A model generated the notes under the pieces. The model searched no databases, was not told where the DNA came from, and saw only the letters and a program-made list of their open reading frames with translations. The translations under genes and the position numbers were made by a program. DNA of 64,000 nucleotides from Silene latifolia (lineage: Eukaryota > Streptophyta > Magnoliopsida > Caryophyllales > Caryophyllaceae), in contig NC_133536.1 in assembly GCF_048544455.1 (NCBI RefSeq), positions 169,218,325-169,282,324 of the forward strand, in the 5' to 3' direction. Numbering within the stretch: position 1 is the first letter of the stretch; every line of letters begins with the position of its first letter. Below are positions 12,601 to 23,294 of this stretch, in pieces.

Positions 12601-15600
12601 CGAGTTTGTTAGAATTACTTTTTAATGATCGAAGAAGAAAAGCTAAAATGAAAAAGGACTGCAATTGGGGTCTATGATGAATGTGTTCATGTCAACCTTT
12701 CAATCACCAAGTCTTAACAATGTTTTTACATGAGAGAGAGTAGAGCTGCAGTTCCTTTATAGCTCGAAGATAAAATCAACTGAATTTTTCTTGATTGAAC
12801 TCAATGCAACTTCAACTCCTTAAAAGATTAACATAGATTCTCATATGAGAGTATGAGACAGCCTCATGATAAGATTAACAGGATTGACCTTTGTTATGGG
12901 TTGATGGATGTATGCTGTATAGGTCGTGATGTTAGTTAAATCTGAGTTATTTGACCTTATATTATATTGATATGAGAGTGTCCCACATAACATAAATGTA
13001 CTCGAACAAGAAAAAAATTAATAATAATGACATTTTTCACTTGACTTACAGGCAAAAGAACAAGTTTTGCACCCTTTTGGGCGGCATCCTCAATAGCCTT
13101 TCTCGCATGATCAATGTTCCTCATTTTGTCTGCTGTCACCAAAAGCTGGCAAAGCGCAATCTTAAACTGGCCAACAAAAATAACAAGCGACAAAGAAAAC
13201 CTCTAAGTACCATGACTTACAAGTTTGTGATAGGCATAACAAAAAGTCAACTAATCAAAGAAGGCCTTTATAGAATTCTCAATGCAGTTAACTAAACTGT
13301 ACACTACAACAAACTAACTCATTTATTTTATTTTAATTGGACCACAAACTCGACACGACCTATTTACCAGCTCTAGATATGTGTTTTGACGTAAGAGTAG
13401 GAGGTAAGGGAATGGGAAAGGAATCGAGACATTTTCCTACCAAATCTTTAAGTATGTTAGAGAGAATTTAATTCGAATTGCATGAGACATTTCTTCTAAT
13501 CAAATAAATGGCAAATTACAACAACAACAACATCAGAGCCTTAATCCCAAAATGATTTGGGGTCGGCTGACATGAATCATCCTTTAGAACCGTCCATGGG
13601 TGAACGCACGCCTCAAAATGCGAATAGAAAACGGAAAATGAAGAACAAAAAGGGAGAATGAAAATGTAATGGAAAGTCAAGGTAAACTTAGAGGTTTTAA
13701 AATCGAATTCCGGATTTCTTTTATACAAACTTAAAAGTTAAATCGAGAGAAAAGATTAAAACGATTTTGAAAACCGAAATAGAATTAAGGATCCAGAATG
13801 CCTTAAAAGTAAACAAAGTAAAATATATAAGAAAGTGGTTGGTAAAAAAGCGTAATAAAGGAGAGAAGAACAAATAATTTACTTTCTTTAAATTAAATAA
13901 AAACACTAAATACGTCAAAAAACATCAAATACTAAAAATCCACATGTATCCTTTCCCTCCATTGTGCCCTCTCCGTCACCATACTCTCCTCAAGCCCCAG
14001 AAATCTCATATCGTGCTCTATCACTCTCAACCATGTCTGTCTCGATCTTCCTCTACCTCTAGGGACCTTTTCTGTTCTCCAAGTCTCCAGCCTCCTAACT
14101 CCTAACTCCTATCTCCAAGTCTCCAGCCTCCAGCCTCCAGCCTCCTAACTCCTAACTCCTAACTGGTGCATCCATAGGTCTCCTTCTCACATGGCCAAAC
14201 CATCTTAGTCGGTTTTCCATCATCTTGTCCTCTATTGGCGCCGCTTTTACCTTTTCCCTAATCACCTCATTCCTTAATCGATCTTTCCTTGTATGCCCGC
14301 ACATCCACCTCAACATACGCATCTCCGCCACGCTCATCTTTTGGATGTGACAATGTTTCACGGTCGAACACTCGGTCCAACACTCGGAACCGTAAAGTAA
14401 GGCATGCCTAATTGCCATTCGATAAAATTTTCCCTTTAATCTTTGGGGCATATCTTTATCGCATAAAAACCCTGAAGCACTCTTCCATTTCAACCATCCC
14501 GCTTTAATTCTGTGAGCCACATCTCCGTCTAACTCCCCATCTTTTTGAATAATAGATCCTAGATATCTCAAGAAATATGACCCCTCAACAACATTACCAT
14601 CGAAAAGAATACTCCCCGCCTTTGTCAGTCTCAACCCCGCCCCTTTAGCGAACTGACACCTCAAATACTCAGTCTTACTCCTGCTCAATCTAAACCCACG
14701 AGTCTCTAAAGTCTGCCTCCACAATACCAACTTTCTCTCCACCCCCTCTTTCGTCTCATCAATCAACACAATATCATCAGCAAACATCATACACCAAGGG
14801 ATGTCGTCCTGAATCCCTTGTCAACTCATCCATAACTATAGCAAAGAGAAAAGGACTAAGTGCGGAACCTTGATGCACCCCGATGGTAATGGGAAATTCT
14901 TCCGTTCTCCCAACATTAGTGCAAACACTTGCACTAACCCCCTCATACATGTCCTTTATGAGGTCAATATATTTTCGAGACACACCATTTCTCGCCAAAG
15001 CCCACCAAAGTACTTCTCTTGGTACCCTATCATATACCTTTTCCAAGTCAATAAAAACCATATGCAAGTCCTTCTTCTTGTCCCGATGGTGTTCCATCAA
15101 TTGTCTCATGATAAAAATCGCATCCATAGTCGATCTCCCGGGCATAAATCCAAATTGGTTATCCGAGATGTCTACACATCTCCTAAGCCTTTGCTCGATT
15201 ATCCGCTCCCATAACTTCATTGTATAACTCATAAGTTTAATTCCCTGATAATTGGAACACTCTTGAACATCACCTTTGTTCTTGTACAAAGGGACAAGAG
15301 TGCTTCTTCTCCAAGCTCATGGCATCTTGTTGCTCCTCCAAATCTTGTTGAAGAGCATGGTTACCCATTCGATCCCTTTCTCCCCGAAGCACCTCCAAAC
15401 TTCTATGGGAATACCATCCGGTCCCTCTGCTTTCTTTGACCCCATCTTCCTTAACGCCTTTCTAACTTCACTCTTTTGTATTCTACGCACAAATTCCCGA
15501 TTAACCATGCTTGGTGTTACCTCTACATCCCCAAAACCTTGTTCCTGATGTCCATTGAAAAAAGTATCAAAGTAAGAACTCCATCTAGCCTTTATTTCGT

Positions 15601-17024
15601 TATCCTGAACTAGAACCTTGTCATCCATATCTTTCACACACCTAACTCTCCCAATATCTCTCGTCTTTCGGTCTCTTATGCGAGCCAGTTTATAGATATC
15701 CTTCTCTCCTTCTCTCGTGTCCAACCTGGCATACACTTCTTGATTAACTTTTGTCCTCGCATCCCGTACGACCTTTTTAGCGGCTCGTCTAGCCTCCTTA
15801 TACTTTTCAAAGTTCTCATCACTCATGCATTTCCCCAAAACCTTATAGCATTCACGTTTTGTCTTTATCGCTTGTCTCACCTCATCGTTCCACCAAGATG
15901 TGTCCTTACTTGATGGTCTATTCCCTTTAGATTCCCCTAACACCTCCCTCGCCAAATCCTTTACAACATGCTCCAATTTATTCCACGTTGCATCAATATC
16001 TTTCTCCTTGCAGTCCGACCAAATATCGCTACTTCCAACCTTATCCAAAAACGCTTGTTGGTTTTCCCCTTGTAGCTTCCCCCACTTGATTCGTGCCTCA
16101 CCGATTATCTTTCTCTTCCACAGGTTTCTCTTACCCCGAAAATCAAGCACCACTAATCTATGTTGTGTTGCGGCACTTACATCGTGACTAATTATCCCAT
16201 GCAATCATTAGACATATAATCATTCAACATGATTAATTAAACACACCCAACGTGACTAATCATCCCCTTACTCTTTCTCTACCCTCCATAGTCCATCCAA
16301 ACACAGGGAATAGTATACCACTTCATACAATCATTCGACATATAATCATTCAACATGATTAATTAAACACCGCCAACGTGACTAATTATCCCATGCAATT
16401 CAAAATGGCACTCCCATTCGACTTTGGTAGTCAACTTTCGCAATTATTTTCTCACCATATACAATAGTTAGAACATTTTAAAACCAAAATATTAATCTCG
16501 TCTTACTCTTTTTGTTTACCCTACTCACTCATTTGTTCACCTTTGATTGAGACAGCGGGGTATGAAAATAGTTGTTTCCATCAATCAGATGCGACAAATT
16601 TAATAATATAAATACACAAATTTACGGAGAAATCAATTATCAAAGTTGACAATCAAAATAAATAATGGACAATAATTACCAAATAAAAAAGAAACCCAAT
16701 TCAGATAATTAATAACCAAAACCCGAAAATCAGAAAAGCAAAAGAAGATACCTTGGTGATGGGAGGAGTAGGCAATTGAATTACAGGAGGAACCCTAGCT
16801 TTTTCAGGATTAAAAGAAGAAGCCATTGTTGATGATCGCTTAAGGGAGGTGAAAAGCTTGGATTTATTAAAATGGGTTTTCCAGAAATGATTGTAACAGA
16901 TGAATCTGTGAGAAGATTGAGAAAGTTTGGATGATGAAGAATGATGAAGAAATAAAGAGGGGGAAATTGAGGAGTATGAGTAGAGATTCCTTGAGTTGAA
17001 AAGTGATTTCCCAGTGACGTTCAT
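3533..17024 (-). CDS. NLP3: Omega-amidase, plastid-type (NIT2/NLP3 family), ten exons
   Basis: Joined exons (minus): 17024-16752, 13166-13050, 12471-12247, 12145-12052, 9181-9107, 8926-8848, 7792-7777 or 7433-7418, 5487-5407, 3804-3722, 3608-3533. All junctions are GT-AG, phases agree, and the product is 372 aa, close to the plant family length. The nitrilase-fold triad is present: Glu131 ([11 protein letters not shown]), Lys205 (AKHRKIHLFDID) and Cys246 ([10 protein letters not shown]). Family members hydrolyse alpha-ketoglutaramate and alpha-ketosuccinamate to 2-oxo acids plus ammonia, completing glutamine/asparagine transaminase metabolism. The Ser/Phe/Lys-rich N-terminus (residues 1-66, few acidic residues) before a second Met ([14 protein letters not shown]) looks like a plastid or mitochondrial targeting peptide, so both start sites could be used. 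Introns total about 12 kb and are packed with transposons. Exon 7 exists twice. Confidence 0.93.
3722..3804 (-). CDS. NLP3: Omega-amidase exon 9
   Basis: This exon encodes [20 protein letters not shown] and YSSIELR plus two bases of the next Arg. It contains the I-x-A-E-I-D motif typical of the nitrilase C-terminal sheet. Confidence 0.93.
3927..3999. repeat. 49-bp tandem duplication split by the Mutator-like element
   Basis: A 49-bp unit at 3927-3975 is repeated from 3976, but the second copy is interrupted after 24 bp by the element at 4000-5189 and resumes at 5199-5223. The two copies differ at one position. Confidence 0.8.
4000..5189. mobile_element. Non-autonomous Mutator-like element in intron 8
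   Basis: The element starts GGGTTATTTAATGGGAATAC and its right end is the inverted complement with few mismatches; the terminal repeats match for roughly 95 bp. A perfect 9-bp target duplication CATGAAAAA flanks it (3991-3999 and 5190-5198), which is the Mutator-superfamily length. The 1.19-kb interior has no transposase; it holds a run of C at 4461-4474, A-rich sequence near 4860-4960 and no gene I recognise. It sits between exons 8 and 9 of the omega-amidase. Confidence 0.85.
5407..5487 (-). CDS. NLP3: Omega-amidase exon 8
   Basis: This exon gives 27 codons, [20 protein letters not shown] followed by HSTLVGP, a block strongly conserved in NIT2-type omega-amidases. It is in phase 0 at both ends. 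Confidence 0.95.
5490..6828. other. Intron 7, distal part, no recognised element
   Basis: This is intronic, AT-rich sequence. A TATCATTTCAGG motif repeats near 5825 and 5860, and a purine-rich stretch covers 6180-6620. I see no coding signal or complete mobile element; short ORFs here have no family resemblance. Confidence 0.5.
6831..7124. mobile_element. Tourist/Harbinger-like MITE in intron 7
   Basis: The 294-bp element has terminal inverted repeats GGGGGTGTTTGGTT / AACCAAACACCCCC and a 3-bp target duplication TCA (6828-6830 and 7125-7127). The interior carries GGAATGG repeats and their complements (CCATTCC), giving a largely self-complementary sequence. TIR and TSD length fit PIF/Harbinger MITEs. 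Confidence 0.85.
7418..7433 (-). CDS. NLP3: Omega-amidase micro-exon 7, second copy from tandem duplication
   Basis: The 16-nt exon and both splice sites are identical to the copy 359 bp away. Only about 17 nt of the original polypyrimidine tract precede its acceptor; further upstream the sequence is the MITE end carried into the duplication. If both copies are spliced in, the second is read as G-C-R-stop. Confidence 0.7.
7777..7792 (-). CDS. NLP3: Omega-amidase micro-exon 7, transcript-upstream copy
   Basis: These 16 nt (encoding the last base of Arg plus A-V-D-N-Q) are flanked by TTTTTGCAG and GTAAGAGG. The copy keeps its original upstream intron, so its branch-point context is native. The A-x-DNQ segment is conserved in the family between QRAR and [10 protein letters not shown]. 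Confidence 0.85.
7810..8847. other. Intron 6, unremarkable
   Basis: This is AT-rich intron sequence without a recognisable element or ORF of note. Confidence 0.5.
8848..8926 (-). CDS. NLP3: Omega-amidase exon 6
   Basis: This exon encodes [20 protein letters not shown] and continues to LLQRA, ending with AG (phase 2) that completes an Arg codon with the first base of the 16-nt exon 7. Confidence 0.93.
9107..9181 (-). CDS. NLP3: Omega-amidase exon 5 (catalytic Cys)
   Basis: This exon encodes [20 protein letters not shown] and the following residues to [11 protein letters not shown] holds the nucleophilic Cys246. The donor is GTATCT and the acceptor TTGCAG. Confidence 0.95.
9182..10158. other. 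Intron 4, proximal part
   Basis: An A-run at 9408-9426 is followed by CAGTGGCGGA near 9469, which resembles a hAT-type terminal repeat, but no matching right end is present. The rest is AT-rich with no coding signal. Confidence 0.4.
10159..10587. mobile_element. MITE-like element with CGCGGT-rich ends in intron 4
   Basis: The left end AGTTTTAAATCGCGG and the right end CCGAGATTTTAAACT are imperfect inverted complements, and ACTCCA flanks both sides (10153-10158, 10588-10593). The ends are unusually GC-rich (repeated TCGCGG and TCGGCC) against an AT-rich interior. The superfamily is uncertain because the direct repeat is only 6 bp. Confidence 0.55.
10851..11102. mobile_element. Foldback-type inverted-repeat element in intron 4
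   Basis: Two arms of about 100 bp, roughly 10861-10960 and 10990-11090, are inverted complements (for example CCCATAATAATCC against GGATTATTATGGG, and TTATTAATCCCAA against TTGGGATTAATAA). They would form a long hairpin. The exact ends and target duplication are not clear, so the class is undetermined. Confidence 0.65.
11103..12051. other. Intron 4, distal part
   Basis: This is AT-rich intron next to exon 4. No element or gene is recognised. Confidence 0.5.
12052..12145 (-). CDS. NLP3: Omega-amidase exon 4
   Basis: This exon encodes [16 protein letters not shown] through TPTVVDT and ends in phase 1. It is separated from exon 3 by an intron of only 101 bp, one of the few compact introns in this gene. 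Confidence 0.93.
12247..12471 (-). CDS. NLP3: Omega-amidase exon 3 (catalytic Glu and Lys)
   Basis: This exon gives 75 codons from [13 protein letters not shown] to GRLLAKHRK. The first codon is the catalytic Glu and the last is the catalytic Lys, so the exon carries two of the three triad residues. Confidence 0.95.
12472..13049. other. Intron 2
   Basis: The intron is 578 bp and AT-rich, with no recognised insertion. Confidence 0.6.
13050..13166 (-). CDS. NLP3: Omega-amidase exon 2
   Basis: This exon gives 39 codons from [11 protein letters not shown] to GAKLVLLP, the first beta strand and helix of the nitrilase fold, ending just before the catalytic Glu. It has a CAG acceptor and a GTAAGT donor. 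Confidence 0.93.
13517..16204 (-). mobile_element. 5'-truncated RTE-type LINE in intron 1, pseudogene
   Basis: The minus-strand translation gives an RTE-clade reverse transcriptase spread over three frames: 16204-15317 (begins in the linker after the endonuclease; includes [15 protein letters not shown]), 15289-14777 ([52 protein letters not shown]) and 14790-14152 ([13 protein letters not shown] with the catalytic FADD, then [12 protein letters not shown]). The endonuclease is missing, so the copy is 5' truncated. The 3' end shows the standard RTE tail: a conserved segment near 13540-13600, closing in TTG repeats at 13517-13531. Frameshifts near 15300 and 14780 and a stutter of TCCAGCC/TCCTAAC repeats at 14088-14166 show decay. 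Its orientation is that of the host gene. Confidence 0.85.
14088..14166. repeat. Low-complexity TCCAGCC/CTAACTC stutter inside the RTE LINE
   Basis: Seven-base units TCCAGCC and CTAACTC are reiterated several times near the end of the LINE ORF, consistent with local slippage expansion. Confidence 0.7.
16206..16399. repeat. Duplicated segment in intron 1 beside the LINE 5' end
   Basis: A segment containing ATATAATCATTCAACATGAT and AACGTGACTAAT occurs at about 16206-16266 and again at 16330-16399. A third piece, GTGACTAATTATCCCATGCA, lies at the LINE junction (about 16184-16204), so the LINE seems to sit at the edge of this duplication. Confidence 0.65.
16752..17024 (-). CDS. NLP3: Omega-amidase exon 1 (targeting peptide and N-terminus)
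   Basis: This exon encodes 91 codons ending PTPPITK and stops at a GT donor (ACCAAG|GTATCT on the minus strand). The first Met gives a Ser-rich presequence; the Met at codon 67 begins the segment conserved in cytosolic-type homologues. Confidence 0.9.
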
Positions 17025-17199
17025 TTCATTTGGTAATTAATCAATTTTGATTTGGATAGTGCCAATTTCGCAATCATAGAAGATTTTAAGTTATCCAAAT
17101 TCCAATGCCACCTACAACTAGACTCGCTAAAATTAGGGGCTGCTCAAGAATAAACAATACGTTTTTACTTTTTATTATACGCATTATTGCATTAGTACT
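17025..17199. promoter_or_regulatory. Short upstream region of omega-amidase
   Basis: Only about 175 bp separate the first ATG (minus strand) from the first Helitron terminus at 17200. No clear TATA box is visible. Any promoter is either within this segment or reaches into the transposon cluster. Confidence 0.35.
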
Positions 17200-17292
17200 A
17201 GTTTTAAATCCGTGCAAATTGCACGTTTTTTTTTTCAAATTTTGTTATTAAAAAAAATGTAAAAAATAATGATCATACTATTGTATTATAAA
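17200..17292 (-). mobile_element. Helitron 3' terminus, truncated
   Basis: Read on the minus strand the segment ends with hairpin CGTGCAA/TTGCACG and then CTAG followed by T, the Helitron 3' signature (hairpin plus CTRR before a T). The matching 5' TC end is not seen because a second Helitron-like end begins at 17293. Confidence 0.6.
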
Positions 17293-17679
17293 CTAGTATT
17301 GGTGTCCGGCTTTGCCCGGGCTATCTCTACTTACCATTAAACTTTTTTTTCATTAAATAAAATTACTTAAAGTTGCATAACTCATAAATTTATCATTAAT
17401 ATATTTTTCTATGAGTGGTTCATTCAATGGTCAGAGTGAGGGGAGGTTCTAGCAATCCAGTAAACAAAAGTGCTCATATCCTAAAATTACGACGAAAGAA
17501 ATTTTGAGACTAATTCACAACTCCCGCTGTTAATATTTTACTTTTATTACTGAAACAATAGTAATAACATTTCACTACTTGCCCGTAATCATTGTTACTT
17601 TTTACTACTCCCGCCGTAATTATTGTTACTATCACTACTGCCGCATTAATATTGATAATTTCACTACTCCCGCCGTAAT
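17293..17679 (-). mobile_element. Helitron-like relic, left part (interrupted by the 20.6-kb nest)
   Basis: On the minus strand the terminal part reads CCGGGCAAAGCCGG (imperfect hairpin) followed by ACACCAATACTAG and T. The interior has characteristic repeats such as TTTCACTACTCCCGCCGTAA. The same repeat pattern resumes at 38249 after the inserted LTR elements, and a related body lies at about 60745-60930. Confidence 0.6.
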
Positions 17680-20600
17680 TGTGACACCCCGCGATAAAGC
17701 GGAAAACATAACTAATAAATTAAAGCGGAAATTTGTGATATTTTAAAAACTTTTTGGTTATTAGTTAAAGATTAACACGCGGGTGCCAAAATGAAATGAA
17801 ACAAACACAATAATAGACGAAATTAGGTTATTACAACCCAAGTCTAGAAGGCGGGGAAAAGATATCCCACGAATAAACATATAAAGGGTTTCTAAACTAG
17901 AAACTAAGGTCCAAGGGTTTAGTTCTCGCTAGCCCACACGTCTTCCCCACGTAAGCATCTTCACAACATGTCATTCATGTAAACATGAACGCCACAGTCA
18001 GTGGGGAGTAACTCAAGGTTCTCCCAGCCACAATATGTCGAAACGAACATAACAAAGAACGTAAACAAACAATCATATTAGATAAGACATGAGTGAATCG
18101 AATCATAACTAAACATGAGATTATACGTATTTAAACCAACAAGAGTAAAAGAAAAGATGGAATAAACAAGTAAGGCATAAGCAACAATAAATAAATGGAA
18201 GAGAAGGACAAGGAAACCGACACGGCCACTTAGCCACGAGCACGTATTTCAAGGAGATATGACCAAAGTAACCATCCAAATAATGCAAGACATTTATCAC
18301 TCTTAGACTATAATTTCCCCTGGTAGGACTACGATAATAATACGATCCTAGTCTATATCTGCAGATTCTCGGGTGTACACCCCGATTCGACGTGCGCCAG
18401 AACAGCACGTACCCAAGACTCGACTACTAAGGAGACCGAGTACCCCAAATCGCCAGAACAGCACGAAAGTGGCGGAAAGACTAAGATAAGACTCACTTGC
18501 CAGAACAGCAAGTGGCCAAAAGCCGTACTTGCCAGAACAGCACAAGTAGGCCAAAACCGTACTTGCCAGAACAGCATAAGTAGGTCAAATCCGTACTTGC
18601 CAGAACAGCACAAGTAGGTCAAACCCGTGCTTGCCAGAACAACACAAGCAGGGCAAAAAGTATGTCAAGCACATACGATGGTAATACGGCATTTCTACAA
18701 GAATACGACTCTTACAAGTAATTATTTATAATACCCTTTTCATGCACATGTGACGGGATTATTAATGTCACATTCATACTTATGGTTTGCATCTCACCAT
18801 GAGTACGGATGGGAACATCAATCCCAACGATCATATCGCAACTATAGGGCTTATAGCTCACCCCTAGTATCCGATAGGACCAAGACTCTCACAACCGAAC
18901 AATACCAGACATTATTAAGAACACGACTCACCACAAGTAACCATTTATAAATAAATATTTCATGAATGTATTATAGTGAATCCAACCAAATAAGACATGA
19001 CATGTCCAATACATAGAACATACGAGACCCAACAAATAAACCATGTGAAGCCCAACAAAAGTGACATAACAAGCCCAAACCAATGAATATGTTAAACCCG
19101 ACATAAGAAGCATGTGAAAACCAAATAGTCCAACACAACAAGTCCAACAAAAGAATCAAGGTGAGCCCAACAAACAAAACCAAATGAGCCCAATTGAATA
19201 AATATATAAAAGAAAGGTAGTTAATGAATTACGTTATATAAAATACGAGACGGATATCTAATCATATTTTAAATAAACCAAACTAGCGCTAAACAATTTA
19301 TACACATGACTCATGAGTTATTTGACACGAGATTATCGAGTATAAGCGAAATGGAATTTAATTATTTCAAATAACCCAAACTTTGCGTCAAGGGACCCTT
19401 ATTAAACACGACCCAACACCACAATATTTGTAGACATAAGACGGGATTATGAGCATGCTTAAGACGGATATATGTATATATAATTCATTCATATGCTCAT
19501 TTCCCATACTACCTATTCAACCTTTACTACCCTATATCCCGTCCCAAATCAGACTCAAAATAGACCCAAGACAGGCCGCCCTTACAACCCAACTCAGCCA
19601 AAAGAATCACTTGCAACTAGTCACCCACGACATCCCAAACAGAGACCAAAACCGCTCCATTACCGCCTCAAACCCCCCCACTCAACAGCCACCAATACTC
19701 CACCTAATTGACCACCCAATCCCAGCCACTATAACCAGTCAAGCCCTCCATCACCACCAAATTCCACAGAAACAGACCGTAGACAGGCCCCCGAAAACGG
19801 CTCAACAAAACCATTTTTCACGGTTTTAAGTTTATTTGTGACCGTCTTAAGACGAATTTTAAGCAAGGGAAAGATAGTATTCATCCAAACAAATTAGCCA
19901 ACATGGTTACCCACTTCACCAAGAATACAAAGGTACCAACTTTTCTCAAAAAGGATAAGTAAAACTCGAATGAAACCGTCTCAAAACTGCACCACATTCA
20001 CGACCCAGGCAGAGAACGCAACTCCCATATTACTCCTCTTTAACGCATAAAAACAGCCATTTCCAACATCAATGCGAGACGGAAATTACCATACAAAGAG
20101 AAAAAAGATGTAAAGGACCAAGCTTTAACCGAAAAAGAACATATAAAACGATACAAGAGACGGAAAATTCGACATTTGTCGAGTAACCTATCACCGTTAC
20201 CTTAACTCTTCGAATTCCCGAGTAAAAACGTCCATAACACGAGCCTATCTTCAGTCTTCAACTAAAAAGGAGGAAAAACGAGTAACATGGGTCACAAAAC
20301 CGAGTTTGTAATAAGATGCCCATTTCGAAAATAAGTCAAAACATAAGCTTTCTTACCTTAAAAGAATGAGGAAGGAAAGAGGAAGCTAATGGTGTAAAAA
20401 TAATGGAATTTGGTTGAGAAATGGAGGAGAGATCGGGTTTTGAAGGTCGACGGAAATGGTTGTACGGGTTGCGTTGTCCATTGTTGCTGCTATTTTGAAA
20501 TGAAGAAGAAGAAGAAACAAGAAAAGAGGGAATGCAGGGGGAGGTAGGGACGCTGCTACAAAACAACAACAATAATAATATTTAATAATAATAATAATAT

Positions 20601-21035
20601 AATATAATAGTAGAAATAATAATAATATATAAATATATATAAAAGTAGAGTGTGGGGTGGATATGGGTCTGTGTGTCGATTTTTGGTTGGTCCGAGTTTA
20701 GTCGAGATTCTCAATTGAAATGTGACGGTCTATAGCTAGACGGAATAAATGTCTCGAGTTTATCTTAACTTGAGACAGAGACTAATATTATTACTGTCAC
20801 TATTATTATTGTCCGACTAAAAATATGTATACATAAATTCTTATATAAATTATGCCTCAAAAATATAATTTAATAAGACGTATTTTTATAAAAAGGAGCT
20901 TTTATATACTACGTTCATAAAAATCGTGTTTGACATAAAATTAATTAAATTGAATAATTCAAAAATATTTAATAAAGTAATTCAAACGGTTTAATAAATT
21001 TTAAATGTCAAAAAGGGAAATTCGCGGGTGTTACA
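17680..21035 (-). repeat. LARD 3' LTR (left copy)
   Basis: TG...CA-bounded 3.36-kb LTR, the downstream LTR in element orientation. It contains the 34-bp minisatellite at 18495-18660. Confidence 0.88.
18495..18660. repeat. 34-bp minisatellite in the LARD LTR (left copy)
   Basis: Units start at 18495, 18526, 18560, 18594 and 18628, so the period is 34 bp except for a 3-bp shortening in the first. Each unit has inverted arms TACTTG and CAAGTA around CCAGAACAGCA. Related cores GCCAGAACAGCA also occur near 18397 and 18450. Confidence 0.85.
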
Positions 21036-23294
21036 ATCACCCCACCTTTTAAAAAGTTTCGTCCTCGAAACTTGAAAGTAGAAATGAAAGGTTATATAAA
21101 ATAAAACTAGAATTTCGGAATCGGTAACCAAAACATTAAAAGGTTACTTGTAAAAATTAGAATTCTTTCAAAAGTTTCAATAACATTTTTTTGACAAAAC
21201 CAGGTCGGAAGGTAAATCATTTGTATAAATCCAAATCAAAACACTTTCAAAACATTAACGGAAAGTTTTCAAAAGTGTAGGTCTCATTCATGGAATGAAA
21301 TTGTTCTTGTCGTGCACACAAGAACGCTAACTTTCCAAGTCAAAGACAGATTTAAAACAAAATCAATTCGCCGACAAGCGTAGAACAAGTTATCAAACGT
21401 CTCCAATAACGAGTTCTAACATCCGGTCAACGTCAAAATCAAAAGAAAATGGTAATTCACTCAAATTTTCTTTTGCAAAAGTCAAAATGGAGGTAAGGGT
21501 TTCACTTTTAAACTAAAAAGGGAGTCAAATTCTTGAAAATATAACATTAAACTTTCACCAAGAAATCATAAACAGATCAAAGTTAACCGAAATTGGATAA
21601 AATTTTAAGAAATTTCGGGTTTAGAAATTAAAATCATGATAATTAAATTTATATTCCAAGAACAAATAGGGAATTGAATCAAATTTTCATTTTCAATTTT
21701 TTTTTTTTAAAAAAAAAATAGGTAAGGTTTGTAAGAGTAACATAAACTTTTAACAAGGGATCAAAATTGGTAGCTTGAAAGTTTAGAATTTGAACAAAAG
21801 AAAAGTAACTTAGATATCATAGATACAAGTATGCTAAAAGGACTCAAACTTAACTAATCAAAAGAGTTACGATGAATTTCATAGAGTAAGAATTGGAGTC
21901 AATTCATCAAGGATGTCGAAGATAGAGTTTCACAGATTACGAGTATCAAACTTAAAGGAGGAGCAAGATTAAGCGAGGAAAGCGAGGTACGAACGGTAAC
22001 ACTCATGGTCAAGGAAGAAGGGGTTTAAACAAGAAGGAAACGCCAAGTACTCGAATCCCAAATAACAACATCAGCCTTAACGGTTCCGAAAACTTCCCAG
22101 CAACAAAACTTATGACCAAAACATCCCAAGGATTTCCTCAAAACGCTTACGTTACTTCATCCTAATCTATTCCCTCAAGACAAAGCACTCCACTATAAGT
22201 GTAATCTCATCACTCTAAATCCTCAAATATCCACAAACAACTTCCACAAGATTCAAGTCAAAGTTCCCAACAAAGCCATACTCATATCCAACTAGTGTCA
22301 ACCATACCATTATCCTTTCTAGTTGCTAAAACAAGCGCTAGGACTTTCCAACAATGTAGTTTAGTCTCACTCTCATAACGTACCTCAAATAGTAATCAAG
22401 ATCACTCACTTAGACCAACTAATAATCCTACAATTAGCATTTCTCATATGGTAACGCATACATTATCAAACTCTCATGTCCAAAGCGATTATGGAAGCCA
22501 ATCAAAAACTCGACTTACTTAATCAATCCTATATCCTCAAATCCACCATTCAATTTAATCCATTTTATGTCAAGTACTAAGCACTAGTATCCTAAACATA
22601 AACAACAAAGGCAAGTTCTATAACCTTAGTAACCAATGCAACTAAAACTTGACACACAGAATCCACCAATCAAATATACTCACTTATCAAGGATCTAGGT
22701 ATAAGAACCATCAAGTATGTCTCATCACCCTACCTAAGTCTTTCCAACATCAAATCCTCTCAAAACCGGGATTAAGGGTCAAAACACAAACAATCTCCTC
22801 AAAAGTCCAATTTTCCAACCAAGGTCAACATTCCTCATAAGAAAGAGTACCATCAAAAGGCGTTAAGGGAGGATAAGCAAGGAACAAAGGACAAGTTAGG
22901 AGTTTAAGAGTAACTTTCAAAGTAAAACAGAAGAGAGTTTAGAAGGAGGATAAGCACCAAGAGATAAAGAATAAGGCAAGATACACAAGAATGAGAAACA
23001 TCTTCAAGGAAGTAGAAGAGTTCTTCAAAGTTGGACAAATCTTCAATTTCCGGCAATAGGCACCAAATCTTGATCACCACATTGGTAAGTTTACAGTCAT
23101 TGATCCACGAGCATAACAATTATTAAATGACAATCAGTAAACATGTTAGAACCTAACAAAGAGCAAACACACTACAGACTACCACCTCAGGTCCTTAAGT
23201 CTACCCATCTCTCATTCATTATTCAAGGTCAAGTTCAATTTAAATTTGGGGTACACGTGTGTGCGTCGGGAGCAACATAGGCTCTGATACCAAC
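21036..23294 (-). other. LARD internal region, non-coding
   Basis: This 2.26-kb stretch contains no ORF with family resemblance. A T/A homopolymer stretch lies at 21701-21719. The primer binding site is at 23282-23293 on the minus strand (plus: GCTCTGATACCA). Confidence 0.75.

Noticed and set aside
14870..15548. Plus-strand ORFs of 90-114 aa across the RTE LINE
   Set aside because: They are on the strand opposite a clear reverse transcriptase and have no similarity of their own.
18121..18622. Cys/Leu-rich minus-strand ORFs in the LARD LTR, repeated at 23722-24190
   Set aside because: They repeat because they lie in the two LTRs and cross the 34-bp minisatellite; no family resemblance.
19449..19829. 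126-aa plus-strand ORF, with a longer version at 25051-25578
   Set aside because: Also an LTR-borne pair; the reading frame differs in length between copies and has no domain.
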